Positions 17,104 to 26,115 are shown, counted from the first letter of the stretch. The stretch: 64,000 nucleotides of DNA from Caldilineae bacterium (GCA_020634625.1 JACKBJ010000012.1:36537-100536); one strand, 5' to 3'. Notes: generated from the letters alone by a model not told the origin. Program-made: numbers and translations.

Positions 17104-18483
17104 CTAGACGCGCTCGGTTGCCCGCGGGCTGGTCTGCGGCCGGGCGCCGCTCTGGCGACGGCGGTTGCCGCCGCCCGGCCGGCTGGATGGAGCGCCGCTC
17201 CGCGCGCCGTTGCCATGGCCGTTCTGACGCTGCCCACCGGTCGCGCCGCCGGGCTTGCGCCCGCCGCGGCGTCGCCCACCGGACTTCGACGCCGAGGCGC
17301 CGTTGCTCCGCGGCTGGCGCACGGGGCCCTTGGGGGCCTCCAGCGGCTTGCCCTCCGGGCTGAACAGCCGGTCCGGCGCCGGGGCCACGATCTGGACGCC
17401 CAGGCCGAGCGCGGCCAGCATGGTCTCGATGTCGGCCAAGGTGTCCTCGAGCACGAAGGTCACCACCACGCCGCTGGCGCCGGCACGCGCCGTGCGGCCC
17501 GAGCGGTGCATGTAGGTCTTCTCGTCCTCCGGCGGATCGAAGTGCAGCACGCAGGCCACGTCGTCGACGTGGATGCCGCGGGCCGCCACGTCGGTGGCCA
17601 CCAGGGCCTTGACGCGGCCGGCGCTGAAGTCGTTCAGGGCCCGGTTGCGCTGGCCCTGGCTGCGCGAGCCGTGGATCGGAGCGGCGCTGACGCCGGCGTT
17701 GGCCAGCTGCCGCGCGATGCGATCGGCGCCGCGCCGGGTGCGGCTGAAGACGATCGTCTGGCCGGACGCGCCGATCACGTCGACGGTGGTCCGCAGCCGA
17801 TCGTGGGCCTCGAGACGCCAGAAGTGGTGCTGGGCCAGGGTGATGTCCGGCTCCAGCTCGCCGACGTGGTGGTAGACCGGGTCGCGCTGGTACTGGCGGG
17901 TGAGGACGTCGACGTCGCCGTCCAGGGTGGCCGAGAAGAGCAGGGTCTGCCGATTCGGCGCCGTCTGGTCGAGCAGGCGCCGCACCTCGGGCAGGAAGCC
18001 CATGTCGGCCATGCGGTCGGCCTCGTCGAGCACCACGAAGTCGACGTCGCCGAGGCGCACGTCGCCCTGCTTGATCAGGTCGGCCAGGCGGCCCGGACAG
18101 GCCACCACGATGTCGACGCCCTTGCGCAGCGCCCGGCGCTGCGGCTCGTAGCCGACGCCGCCGTAGATCGACATGATGCTGCGGCCGCGAGCCCGGGCCA
18201 GCGGTTCCAGCTCGCGCTGGATCTGCTCGGCCAACTCGCGGGTCGGCGCCAGCACCAGGGCGCGGGGCGAGCCCGAGCGGCCCTTGCCGACGCCGGCGAC
18301 CAGCGGGATGCCGAAGGCCAGGGTCTTGCCCGAGCCCGTGGCGGCGCGGCCACAGATGTCCTTGCCGGCCAGGGCATCGGGGATGGTGGTGATCTGGATC
18401 TCGAAGGGGTGGGTGAAACCACGCTTTTCCAGCGTGGTCTGGATCTCGGCGGGGATGCCGAGATCGGCGAAACGGGTCTGCAT
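17104..18483 (-). CDS. DEAD-box ATP-dependent RNA helicase
   Basis: A 459-residue protein with all core motifs: Q-motif region (FTHPFEIQ), Walker A AATGSGKT, PTRELAEQ, TPGR-like CPGR, DEAD, SAT, then in the second RecA domain VFSRTRRGADRIA, ATDVAARGIH and HRSGRTARAG. From about residue 385 the tail is low-complexity and basic (Gly/Arg/Ser/Gln-rich), typical of RNA-binding extensions on RhlE/CsdA-type helicases involved in ribosome assembly and cold adaptation. The ATG at 18483 starts directly before the Q-motif region. Further in-frame upstream sequence lacks homology. The mRNA leader contains a small CCCGC-GGAT-GCGGG hairpin close to the start codon. Confidence 0.93.
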   Translation of the reverse strand: MQTRFADLGIPAEIQTTLEKRGFTHPFEIQITTIPDALAGKDICGRAATGSGKTLAFGIPLVAGVGKGRSGSPRALVLAPTRELAEQIQRELEPLARARGRSIMSIYGGVGYEPQRRALRKGVDIVVACPGRLADLIKQGDVRLGDVDFVVLDEADRMADMGFLPEVRRLLDQTAPNRQTLLFSATLDGDVDVLTRQYQRDPVYHHVGELEPDITLAQHHFWRLEAHDRLRTTVDVIGASGQTIVFSRTRRGADRIARQLANAGVSAAPIHGSRSQGQRNRALNDFSAGRVKALVATDVAARGIHVDDVACVLHFDPPEDEKTYMHRSGRTARAGASGVVVTFVLEDTLADIETMLAALGLGVQIVAPAPDRLFSPEGKPLEAPKGPVRQPRSNGASASKSGGRRRGGRKPGGATGGQRQNGHGNGARSGAPSSRPGGGNRRRQSGARPQTSPRATERV

Positions 18484-18846
18484 GTAGGGTCCTCGAAACC
18501 CGCGGATGCGGGATGGTTTGAAGGCGCACGACTCGGTGTCGCCGCGTCTTGACGGGCGAGGTTCGAGGTGATACGGCGAGGCGGCCTGGCACGCTTGGGG
18601 CGTGCTCGTGCGGCGCAGGGGTCGTCGCCAGGGAGCGCAAGATACGCTAGCCTCCACCCGGCGCTGCGACCCGACAAGCATAGCAGGCACCCCAGAAAAG
18701 CTCGCATCGCGCATGCGGCCTCGGCTTTGGACCGAATTCGGACGCTCCGGCGGTGCGATGGCGGCTGCTGGACCCATCGAACCCGCGTCGGTCTTCGCCT
18801 CGCTGGACCACCATTGCGTCGTTGAAACCCGTCACAGGAGCCCGTC
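18484..18846. promoter_or_regulatory. Divergent intergenic region between the helicase and selenoprotein-like genes
   Basis: A 363-bp region between divergently transcribed genes. It contains a 5-bp hairpin at 18499-18512 in the helicase leader and the AGGAG of the gene starting at 18847. Several AT-richer hexamers (for example TATGCT on the minus strand near 18680) could be -10 elements, but no convincing pair was found. The open frame running through it on the plus strand has no recognisable protein. Confidence 0.4.
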
Positions 18847-19404
18847 GTGCATCAGCCAACCTTGGATCTCGCCCAGCGCCTCGCCCCCATCGAGGTGCTC
18901 GACGTGGAGGGCCGCCCCCACCCGATCGGCACGTTGCTCGCCGGCCGGGCCAGCGTCCTGGTCTTCATCCGGCACTTCGGCTGAATCTTCTGCCGCGAGC
19001 AGGTCGCGCAGTTGCGCGACATCGAGCCCGAGCTGCGGCGCCGCGGTGCCCAGCTGATCGTCATCGGCAACGGCAGCCCCGCCCACGCGCGGGCCTTCGC
19101 CGCCGAAGCGGCCATCCCCTTCGCGCTGTACGTCGATCCCGAGCGGCTGGCCTACCGAGCGGCCGGCACCGGCAAGGGCATCGCGCCGGGCACCTTCAGC
19201 GCCAGCCTGCGCGCCATGCGCAAGGGTCACCGCCAGACCGCCACCCGCGGTGACGCGGCCCAGAACGGCGGGGTCTTCGTCTTCGACGCCGAGGGCCGCG
19301 AGCGCTACCGCCAGATCAGCCGATTCTCGGGCGACCATGCCGACCCGGCCGAGATCCTCGCCGCGCTGCCCAGGCCCACACCCGCCGCCCGGATGGCGTC
19401 CTAG
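18847..19404 (+). CDS. AhpC/TSA (PRXL2-like) redox protein with an in-frame UGA, probable selenoprotein (UxxC)
   Basis: A 185-residue thioredoxin-fold protein read through a TGA at 18982-18984. AGGAG lies 6 nt before a GTG start. The first 45 codons end in VLVFIRHFG and the frame after the TGA continues IFCREQVAQLRDIEP, so TGA occupies the first Cys of the FGCxFCREQ active-site motif of this family: Sec46-Ile-Phe-Cys49. The rest (LIVIGNGSPAHARAF, LYVDPERLAYRAAG, GGVFVFDAEG, YRQISRFSGDHADP) agrees with the family to the normal C terminus, with no other disruption. Replacement of exactly the redox Cys is typical of bacterial selenoproteins. A hairpin at the correct spacing lies downstream. A point mutation or base-call error (TGC to TGA) is the alternative. 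No sel genes are in the window. Confidence 0.75.
19003..19020 (+). promoter_or_regulatory. bSECIS-like hairpin downstream of the UGA codon
   Basis: A perfect 7-bp stem, GTCGCGC-AGTT-GCGCGAC. Its apical loop starts 26 nt after the UGA and has G in the second loop position. Bacterial SECIS elements lie within the coding region, with the loop roughly 16-37 nt after UGA and a G among the first two loop bases, so the geometry fits. In DNA this GC-rich, chance hairpins are common. Confidence 0.55.
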
Positions 19405-19411
19405 CCCCGCG

Positions 19412-20305
19412 TCAGCCCGAGTCGGACGGGCCCTGCAGGGTGGCGCGATAGCGGGCCCGTCCGGGCAGGGCCCGCTGCTCGGCGTGGTGCTCCTCGAAGC
19501 TGCCCGGCGCCAGGCCCAGCTCGAAGACCGGGATCTCGCGGCGGGCGCGCTCGCCCAGGCGCAGGCCGAAGACCGAGGCGCCGATGCCGGCGCTGACGTA
19601 GAGCGCGCCGGGCGCGCGCTCGCCCAGCCGGCAGCCGTAGAGACCGTGCACGTAGCGATGGCCCATCAGACCGGGCAGGGTCAGGTGCTGGGCCTCTTCG
19701 AGCATCACGTGCCCGGCATGCGTATGCCCCGACAGCACCAGCGACACGCCGCGATCCCAGAGCTCGTCGGCCAGCTCGCCGATATGCGACAGGCCCAGCG
19801 TGGGCAGGTCGGCGCGCAGGCCGCGCGTCGCCGCGCGCGGGTCGGCGTGGCCGGTGGCATCGTCGTCCAGGCCGACCACCTGCAGCCGTCGGCCGTCCAG
19901 CTCGACCAGGGTCCAGGCATTGTCCAGCACCTGCACGCCGGCGCGGCGCAGGGTGCGCCGCACCGCCTCGGCGCCATGCCAGTGGTCGTGGTTGCCCAGG
20001 ACCGCGATCATCGGCGCCTCGATGTCGGCGAGCAGGGCTTCGAGCGTATCCAGGTGACGCAGGCTGCGCGCGATGTAGTCGCCGGTCAGCACCACCAGGT
20101 CGGGCGCCTGGGCATTGGTCAGGGCGACTGCGGCCAGCTGCACCGCCTGCGGCGTGACCAGGCCGACGTGCAGGTCGCTGAGCTGCACCACCCGCAAGGG
20201 CCTGCGGTCGAGCCGCTCGAGCATCCGGCGGTGGCCGGCGAAGCGGCGCACCGCGATCGCACGCTGCCGGCGGGGCGGCGCCGGCCTGGCTTCGGGTTCC
20301 GGCAT
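19412..20305 (-). CDS. Metallophosphoesterase (YkuE-like, calcineurin-type)
   Basis: A 297-residue protein with the dimetal phosphoesterase signature in order: SDLHVG (about residue 44), TGDYIA (about 74), GNHDHWHG (about 104) and the C-terminal GHTHAGHV (about 194). A basic Pro/Arg-rich N terminus of 25-30 residues precedes the domain; I see no clear membrane anchor. GGAGG 6 nt before the ATG at 20305 decides the start. The substrate (phosphodiester or phospholipid headgroup) is unknown. It converges on the selenoprotein-like gene, with 7 nt between stops. Confidence 0.88.
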   Translation of the reverse strand: MPEPEARPAPPRRQRAIAVRRFAGHRRMLERLDRRPLRVVQLSDLHVGLVTPQAVQLAAVALTNAQAPDLVVLTGDYIARSLRHLDTLEALLADIEAPMIAVLGNHDHWHGAEAVRRTLRRAGVQVLDNAWTLVELDGRRLQVVGLDDDATGHADPRAATRGLRADLPTLGLSHIGELADELWDRGVSLVLSGHTHAGHVMLEEAQHLTLPGLMGHRYVHGLYGCRLGERAPGALYVSAGIGASVFGLRLGERARREIPVFELGLAPGSFEEHHAEQRALPGRARYRATLQGPSDSG

Positions 20306-20486
20306 GCTGGACCTCCGGATCAATGGTGTCATCCGCGCTAAGCATAGTCCCGCCTCGCCCGAGCCGGACGTCCGGACCCCGTCCGTTTCGCTAGCGCTGC
20401 GCTAGAACCCGGCGGCGCTGTACTAGAATAGGGGGCGGACCGTCGCGGCCCGGTCCGAGCGGTCTTCGACCCGACCGAGGTGAGCG

Positions 20487-21968
20487 ATGTTCGGTCTCGA
20501 TAGCAGCGCCTGGACCTGGATCGTGTTCGGCGCCGAGTTGGCCTTGCGCCTGATCCTGGGCTTGCGCGTGCTGATGCGCCGGCTCGATACGGGCGTCACG
20601 CTGGGCTGGCTCCTGCTCATCCTGTCGACGCCCTTCGTCGGCGCCGGGCTCTACCTGCTGGTCGGCGAGAGCCGGCTCGGGCGCCGGCGCGCGGCGCGCG
20701 AGGCCGAGGTCGAGTCGGCCTACCGGCAGTACCTGGCCATCCATGCCCTGCGCAGCCAGTCGCAGCAGCTGACCCTGCCCCGCGCCGTCGACCGGCTGGC
20801 GACCCATGCCGAGGCCATCGGCGGGTTCCCGGCGCTGGGCGGCAACGCCTTCGAGCTGCTCGACGACAGCCTGGAGGTGCTGCGCCGCCTGGCCGAGGAC
20901 ATCGACGCGGCCGAGCAGAGCGTGCACCTGCTGTTCTACATCTGGATGCCGGGCGGAGACGCCGATCGGGTGGTCGAGGCCCTGATTCGCGCCGCGGGCC
21001 GCGGCCGGCGCTGCCGCCTGGCCCTGGACGCGGTGGGCAGCCGGCCCTTCCTGGCCAGCCCACAGGCCGCCCGGCTGCGCGAGGCGGGCGTCACCCTGGT
21101 CCCGATCCTGCCGGTGGGCCTGCTGCGCCTGCTCTTCGTCCGCGCCGACCACCGCAACCACCGCAAGATCGCGGTCATCGACGGCCGGCTGGCCTACACC
21201 GGCAGCATGAACCTGGCCGACCCACGCTACTTCAAGCAGGACTCGGGCCGCTTCGCCCCCTGGGTCGACGCCATGCTGCGCCTCGAGGGCCCGGTGGCCG
21301 AGCAGCTGAACCTGCTCTTCCTGCACGACTGGGAGCTCGAGACCGGCTTCGGCCTGGGCCTGGAGGAGCTGCCGGCGCTCTTCGAGGCCACCGGGCTGGT
21401 CAGCCCGCTCGACCGGGGCAGGTCGGTGGCGCAGCTCCTGCCCTCCGGCCCGGGCCTGCGCAGCGGCGTGGTCCACGAGCTGCTCCTGGCCCAGATCTAC
21501 GCCGCCCGCGACGAGATCCTGATCACCACGCCCTACTTCGCGCCCGACAGCAGCCTGACCCTGGCCCTGACCTCGGCCGCCCACCGCGGCGTGCGCTTGC
21601 GCATCCTGCTGCCCGAGCAGGTCGACTCGCGCATGGTCGACCTGGCCGGCCGGGCCGCCTTCGACGAGCTGATGGAGGCCGGCGCCGAGATCCACCGCTT
21701 CCAAGGCGGCCTGCTGCACACCAAGGCGATCACGGTCGACGGCCGGATCGCGCTCTTCGGCACCGCCAACCTCGACGCGCGCAGCTTCTGGCTGAACTTC
21801 GAGCTGATGCTGCAGATCCTCGATACCGAGGTGGCCGGCCAGATCCGTGCCCTGCAGCTGCGCTACCTCAAGCGCGCGCCCCGCCTCGACGCCGAGACCT
21901 GGTACCGACGGCGCTTCCGGACCCGCCTGGCCGAGGAGCTGGCGCAGCTCTTCTCGCCCCTGCTCTGA
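20487..21968 (+). CDS. cls: Cardiolipin synthase, phospholipase D type
   Basis: A 493-residue membrane protein that condenses two phosphatidylglycerols to cardiolipin. Two transmembrane helices at the N terminus (about residues 10-29 and 37-58) are followed by two PLD domains, each with an HKD motif: HRKIAVID (His225, Lys227, Asp232) and HTKAITVD (His411, Lys413, Asp418), followed by GSMN and GTANLD respectively. Length and architecture match ClsA. A TAGAAT hexamer at 20424-20429 may be its -10 element. The pgpA gene at the end of the window would supply its phosphatidylglycerol substrate pathway. Confidence 0.93.
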   Translation: MFGLDSSAWTWIVFGAELALRLILGLRVLMRRLDTGVTLGWLLLILSTPFVGAGLYLLVGESRLGRRRAAREAEVESAYRQYLAIHALRSQSQQLTLPRAVDRLATHAEAIGGFPALGGNAFELLDDSLEVLRRLAEDIDAAEQSVHLLFYIWMPGGDADRVVEALIRAAGRGRRCRLALDAVGSRPFLASPQAARLREAGVTLVPILPVGLLRLLFVRADHRNHRKIAVIDGRLAYTGSMNLADPRYFKQDSGRFAPWVDAMLRLEGPVAEQLNLLFLHDWELETGFGLGLEELPALFEATGLVSPLDRGRSVAQLLPSGPGLRSGVVHELLLAQIYAARDEILITTPYFAPDSSLTLALTSAAHRGVRLRILLPEQVDSRMVDLAGRAAFDELMEAGAEIHRFQGGLLHTKAITVDGRIALFGTANLDARSFWLNFELMLQILDTEVAGQIRALQLRYLKRAPRLDAETWYRRRFRTRLAEELAQLFSPLL

Positions 21969-22114
21969 GGCGCGCCCGAAGCCGCGGGACCTCGGCCGCC
22001 GCCCGGCGAGCGCGGGCCGCACCGGGCCAGCCGCCGCGCCTCCTATGAAACTCGCCCGCGCCACGAACCGGTTTCGATCCGTGGAGGTGCGCCGAGTTCC
22101 GGCGCATGGCGAAC

Positions 22115-23239
22115 TCAGTTGGCCTGGTAGTCCTCGAAGGGCAGCTCGTAGCGCCGGGCGGGGATGCTGCCCAGCTGCGCAGGCCAGCGGCCGGTCAGGT
22201 GCCGCATCACGCGGCCGACGTGCACGTGGCTGGTCTCGATGAAGACCCGGTAGCGCAGCTGGGTGCCGGCGATGGCCGTGCCGATCACGTGGATGCCCGG
22301 CACCTCGCTCTCCATCGTCTCCGGGTCGACCACCGGCGCGCGCTGCGGGCCGGCCAGCCGGACGCCGGCCAGCTCGAAGATCCTGGGGCTGGCCACGAAG
22401 CCGGTGGCCAGCAGGACGAAGTCGGCGGCCTGCTCGATGGGCCGGGCGCCCGCGAGCGGCCGGCCTTCGGCGTCGGTCGGCGCCAGAAGGACCCGGCCCG
22501 GCTCGATGGCGATCGGGGCCGTCGCCGGCAGGAAGCCGATCGTGCCGGCGCGCACCTGGGCTTCGAAGTCGGGCAGCAGGTGCGGCTTGACCCGCTGGCC
22601 GTCCAGCGCCGCCCGGCGGTAGGACAGGCTCACCCGAGCGCCAGCGCGCCAGGCGCGCAGGGCGGCCTCCACGGCCGAGTTCTTGCCGCCGACCACGAGC
22701 AGCCGGGTCCGGAAGTAGTCGTGCGGGTCGCGGAAGTAGTGCGTGACCTGCGGCAGGTCCTCGCCCGGGATGCCCAGCCGGGCCGGGGCGGCCATGTCGC
22801 CGGTGGCCAGGACGATCCGGCGGCAGCGCCAGACCCGGCCGCCGCCGGCGATCGGCTCCGTGCGGACCCGGAAACCCCCGCCCTCGGCCAGGCGCTCGAT
22901 GCCCACGACCGGCTCGTAGACCCGCAGATCCAGGTCGAACTGCTCGACCACCGCCCGCAGGTAGGCCAGGTACTCCTCGCCGGTGATATGGCCCTGGTGG
23001 CCGTTCTGGATCGGCACGCCGGCGATGGCCAGCCGCTCGGAGCTGCTGAAGAAGGGCGTGTTGCGCGGCCACCAGGCGATGGTGTGCCCGACCTGCCGGG
23101 CCTCGAGCAGCACGGAGGAGACGCCCTCGCGCGCCAGGGCCACCGCCATCTCGACGCCGATCGGGCCGGCCCCGATGACGACGACCTCGCGCTCGCAGCG
23201 CGCCTCGCCGGCCTCGGCCACCGCCGGATCCCCGTCCAT
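22115..23239 (-). CDS. ypdA: YpdA-family FAD-dependent (bacilli)thiol disulfide reductase
   Basis: A 374-residue flavoprotein. VVVIGAGPIG (about residues 20-28) binds FAD and LLVVGGKNSAVEAA (about 177) binds NADPH. WWPRNTPFFSSSERLAI and the C-terminal FIETSHVHVGRV block are characteristic of YpdA, the bacillithiol disulfide reductase of Firmicutes. Like YpdA it lacks the CxxC motif of thioredoxin reductase. GAGGAGGG precedes the ATG at 23239, and the upstream PIG-L deacetylase gene ends 26 nt before it on the same strand, so they form one transcript. The pairing of YpdA with a BshB-like deacetylase suggests low-molecular-weight thiol metabolism, although other bsh genes are not seen here. Confidence 0.85.
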   Translation of the reverse strand: MDGDPAVAEAGEARCEREVVVIGAGPIGVEMAVALAREGVSSVLLEARQVGHTIAWWPRNTPFFSSSERLAIAGVPIQNGHQGHITGEEYLAYLRAVVEQFDLDLRVYEPVVGIERLAEGGGFRVRTEPIAGGGRVWRCRRIVLATGDMAAPARLGIPGEDLPQVTHYFRDPHDYFRTRLLVVGGKNSAVEAALRAWRAGARVSLSYRRAALDGQRVKPHLLPDFEAQVRAGTIGFLPATAPIAIEPGRVLLAPTDAEGRPLAGARPIEQAADFVLLATGFVASPRIFELAGVRLAGPQRAPVVDPETMESEVPGIHVIGTAIAGTQLRYRVFIETSHVHVGRVMRHLTGRWPAQLGSIPARRYELPFEDYQAN

Positions 23240-23265
23240 CGCGCCCTCCTCGGCCCCGCTCGGTC

Positions 23266-24021
23266 CTACCAGCGCTCGCCCTTGAGCTTCTCCCAGTCCT
23301 CGTCCGAGACCAGGCTGACCACGCGCCAGCCCTCGCCGAGCTCGAAGGGCTGGTCCTCGGCCGCCTTGGCCGCCCACTCGCGCAGCATCGGCTCGGGGTC
23401 CCAGTCGCCCAGCTGGCTGACGTGCTGGCGCAGCGCGGCGATCTTGCGGTCGAAGACCGGGCTGATGTCGACCACCTGGTCCGAGTGGTTGCTGCCCGGA
23501 CCGCGGACGAAGACCTTGCGCACCTTGTGGGCCCGCAGGCCCTCGGCCGCCAGCTCCTCGAAGAGGTGCGGCTGGCCGGCGGCCGGGAAGACGGCGTCGA
23601 TGGCCGCTCCCGATGCGGCCCGGTGGTCGGGGTGGTTGATGTAGCCCTCGTTGACCCAGACCACGGTCGGGTCGCCGGTCAGCACGACCTCCGGCCGGTG
23701 CTTGCGGATCTCGCGCACCAGGCGCTTGCGCAGCTCCATCGTGTTCTCGAGCATGCCGTCCGGCTCGCGCAGGAAGACGACCTCGGTCACGCCGACCTCG
23801 GCCGCCGCCGCGCGCTGCTCGCGCTCGCGGATGGCCATGGCCTGCTCCTTGGTCATGTCCTTCTCGGCGATGCCGACCTCGCCGCTGGTGCAGAGCACGT
23901 AGACCATGCGGCAGCCGGCCTGGACCCAGGCCGCGGCGGTGCCGGCGGTGCCGAACTCGATGTCGTCGGGATGGGCCACGATGGCCATGGCGCTCTCGGG
24001 CACGTAGGGCGTCTCGCTCAC
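23266..24021 (-). CDS. PIG-L/LmbE-family N-acetyl sugar deacetylase
   Basis: A 251-residue zinc-dependent deacetylase. The AHPDD motif (His17 to Asp20) and the distal H-P-D-H (NHPDHRAA, about residue 129) supply the metal ligands and the catalytic Asp. The family includes BshB (bacillithiol), MshB/Mca (mycothiol) and GlcNAc-PI deacetylases. The C-terminal 90 residues with GSNHSDQVVDIS are typical of the LmbE-like branch. The start is GTG with GAGGAG upstream; an overlapping ATG 4 nt away is out of frame. It is cotranscribed with the YpdA-like reductase, which makes a thiol-cofactor role (BshB-like or conjugate amidase) attractive but unproven. Confidence 0.87.
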   Translation of the reverse strand: MSETPYVPESAMAIVAHPDDIEFGTAGTAAAWVQAGCRMVYVLCTSGEVGIAEKDMTKEQAMAIREREQRAAAAEVGVTEVVFLREPDGMLENTMELRKRLVREIRKHRPEVVLTGDPTVVWVNEGYINHPDHRAASGAAIDAVFPAAGQPHLFEELAAEGLRAHKVRKVFVRGPGSNHSDQVVDISPVFDRKIAALRQHVSQLGDWDPEPMLREWAAKAAEDQPFELGEGWRVVSLVSDEDWEKLKGERW

Positions 24022-24134
24022 GCATCACTCCTCTAGGGAATCGGACGGCTTCGGGCTGGCCGCGAGGGCTGATTGTAGCGAAGTCGGCGGGCCCTGGCCG
24101 GGTCGGCACCGTGCCGGGCCGGGCCTCCAGGCCG

Positions 24135-24163
24135 TTGAGCACGCTGCCGCCGCATGCTATGAT
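24135..24163 (+). promoter_or_regulatory. Sigma-70-type promoter of the DksA/TraR-like gene
   Basis: TTGAGC at 24135-24140, a 17-nt spacer and TATGAT at 24158-24163 lie about 38 nt before the ATG at 24202. Confidence 0.75.
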
Positions 24164-24201
24164 CGAGCGTTGGAATGCGCCGCCCACCGGGAGAGCCAGG
24201 C

Positions 24202-24528
24202 ATGCCCACGCATCGCACGCGCCGCATCGTCGAGATCCTCAAGCAGGAGCTGGTCGAGGCCCGCAAGGAGCTCGAGGACTACCAGGCCCAGGCCGAGCAA
24301 CCCGACTTCGAGATGGGCGATGCCGAGGGCTACAGCACCTGGCAGGCGGCGGTGGCGCTGCAGGGCCACCTCGAGCAGGAGGTCGAGGAGATCGAGCGCG
24401 CGCTCGATCGGGCCGAGCAGGGGCTCTACGGCACCTGCGAAGCCTGTGGCGAAGCCATCGGCGCGGCACGCCTGCACGCCCTGCCCTACACCACGCTCTG
24501 CGTGCGCTGCGCCGCCAAGACCGCGTAG
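24202..24528 (+). CDS. DksA/TraR-type C4 zinc-finger protein
   Basis: A 108-residue protein. The first 75 residues form a coiled-coil hairpin rich in Glu, Gln and Arg, and the C terminus has the C4 finger CEACG...CVRC (about residues 80-104). This is the TraR/DksA layout, in which the coiled coil enters the RNA polymerase secondary channel. The tip usually carries Asp residues: QPDFEMGDAEG at about residues 32-42 provides acidic residues but not the exact DxxDxA of DksA, so an effect on transcription is likely but not certain. It has its own strong promoter directly upstream. Confidence 0.85.
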   Translation: MPTHRTRRIVEILKQELVEARKELEDYQAQAEQPDFEMGDAEGYSTWQAAVALQGHLEQEVEEIERALDRAEQGLYGTCEACGEAIGAARLHALPYTTLCVRCAAKTA

Positions 24529-24607
24529 TCCGCCGGCCCGTTTCGCGATCGGGCCGCAGGCGACCGAGCCCTCGCCGTCTCGGCCCCGCGGCGGTCCGGA
24601 CGCAGGC

Positions 24608-26068
24608 TCAGCCGTCGGCGTGCCCGGCCGCCCGATCGGCCAGGGCCCGCGCGAAGGCCTCGTCGGGCAGCTGCTCCGCCGCCAGCTCGAGCGCGTCGCG
24701 CGCCACCGGGTCGCCGGGCTGCGCCGTCCAGCGCGACCATCCGCGCAGCAGGTGGACGATCCCGGACTCGGCCCAGCCGGGCTCCGCCTCGGCATAGGCC
24801 AGGGCCGCGTCGGTCGCGGTCTCGATCCGCGCGCGCAGCTCCGACTCCCAGCCCGGCTCCAGGAGCGGCGGCGCCCCGCTCAGCAGGGCCGCCGGGTCCT
24901 CGGCGCGCAGCATCGCCAGGACCGCCGCGTAGTCGCCGTAGAAGACGGCATGCAGCAGCCGTCCGGCCGGCGAGACCTCGCGGGTCGCGATCTCGGCCCG
25001 CGCCTCGGCCGTCCGGCGGATCCAGCGGGCATGCGCGTCGAGCGTGGGCTCGCCGAAGCCATCGGGGGCCTCGGCCTCGGCGCGGTCCAGGGCCGCCAGC
25101 GCGTCCTTCCAGAGCCCGGCCTCGGCCAGCCGCGAGGCCGGCGCGAGCGGCGCGCTGCGCGCGGCCGGCAGGGCGCGCAGCGCCTCGATCGTGCCCACCG
25201 GCAGGAAGGCGTCGGCGCCCGCATCCCAGGTCAGGAAACGGAAGGCGGCCTCGGCCACGCCGCAGGCCCGGCAGAAGACGTAGCCGTCGGTCTCGTCCAG
25301 CACGAGCTCGGGTCGCCCGTCACCGTCGAGGTCCTCGAGGGTGGTGCTGCCGGGGAAGGCCTCGAGGCGCGCGAAGCGCGGTTGCAGGCGATCCTCCGCG
25401 ATGTCCAGGAGCAGGAAGGCGCCGCCGTTGGCGCCCCAGCCGCCGCGCAGAACGATCCAAGCCGGCCCGGGCCCGCCGGCCACCGGCCCGACGTCCTGCT
25501 CCAGGAAGAAGGGAAAGGCGCCGGCCGGCTCGCCGGGGGCGCTGGCGGCCTCGCCCGTCGGCAGCAGACGCTCGTCGAGGCTCAGCTGGTCCAGCTTGCG
25601 CCAGCCCTCGCCCTGGCGCGCGTAGAGCGCCAGGGCATGCGGCATCCCGGCCGGACCGGTGCTCCAGGCCAGGGCGCGCGCCTCGGGCTGGTCCAGGGCC
25701 AGCCAGCCGGCCCCGGCGAAGCCGAGGCCATCGGTCTCGTCGCTGGCCAGGGGCAGGCCCAGCAGCGCCGCGTCCGGCGCCGCGTCCGGCGCCAGCGCGA
25801 GCGTCTCGGCCAGCGTCGGCGCCGGGGGATCGGGCGGCAGCAGCGCGGCGGACGGGTCCGGCGTCTCGGCCGCCTCCGCTCCCGCGGCGGTCGGCATGCC
25901 GCTCGGGCCGGATCCTGCCGACGCCGCGCCCGAGACGGGCGCGGCGTCGATCGCCGTCGCCGTCGTCGAGACCTCGGGCGGCCGGCAGGACAGGACCTGC
26001 GGCGCCAGGGCCAGCGCGAGCAGCAGGGCTCGGATCGCGGATCGGCGCGGGCTCGAGAACGGATGCAT
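24608..26068 (-). CDS. Lipoprotein with an FG-GAP/VCBS-like repeat, unknown function
   Basis: A 486-residue lipoprotein with a type II signal peptide (RRSAIRALLLALALAPQVLSC, Cys about 28), followed by a Pro/Ala-rich, low-complexity spacer to about residue 95. The central part resembles one blade of a beta-propeller, with TTLEDLDGDGRPELVLDETDGY as an FG-GAP-type calcium loop. Helical repeats rich in Ala and Glu follow (about residues 300-480), perhaps TPR/Sel1-like. No enzyme motif is visible. It starts 47 nt after the ileS stop on the same strand and may be the last gene of the T-box operon. Confidence 0.6.
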   Translation of the reverse strand: MHPFSSPRRSAIRALLLALALAPQVLSCRPPEVSTTATAIDAAPVSGAASAGSGPSGMPTAAGAEAAETPDPSAALLPPDPPAPTLAETLALAPDAAPDAALLGLPLASDETDGLGFAGAGWLALDQPEARALAWSTGPAGMPHALALYARQGEGWRKLDQLSLDERLLPTGEAASAPGEPAGAFPFFLEQDVGPVAGGPGPAWIVLRGGWGANGGAFLLLDIAEDRLQPRFARLEAFPGSTTLEDLDGDGRPELVLDETDGYVFCRACGVAEAAFRFLTWDAGADAFLPVGTIEALRALPAARSAPLAPASRLAEAGLWKDALAALDRAEAEAPDGFGEPTLDAHARWIRRTAEARAEIATREVSPAGRLLHAVFYGDYAAVLAMLRAEDPAALLSGAPPLLEPGWESELRARIETATDAALAYAEAEPGWAESGIVHLLRGWSRWTAQPGDPVARDALELAAEQLPDEAFARALADRAAGHADG

Positions 26069-26115
26069 GCGGGGCTCCTGGAACGGGTCGCGGCGCGGAT
26101 TGGGCGCGGACGGCA

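Noticed and set aside
18982..18984. TGA read as a nonsense mutation making two gene fragments
   Set aside because: The stop falls exactly on the redox Cys, the frame is otherwise intact on both sides and a hairpin is correctly spaced. Selenocysteine is the better explanation, although an error cannot be excluded.
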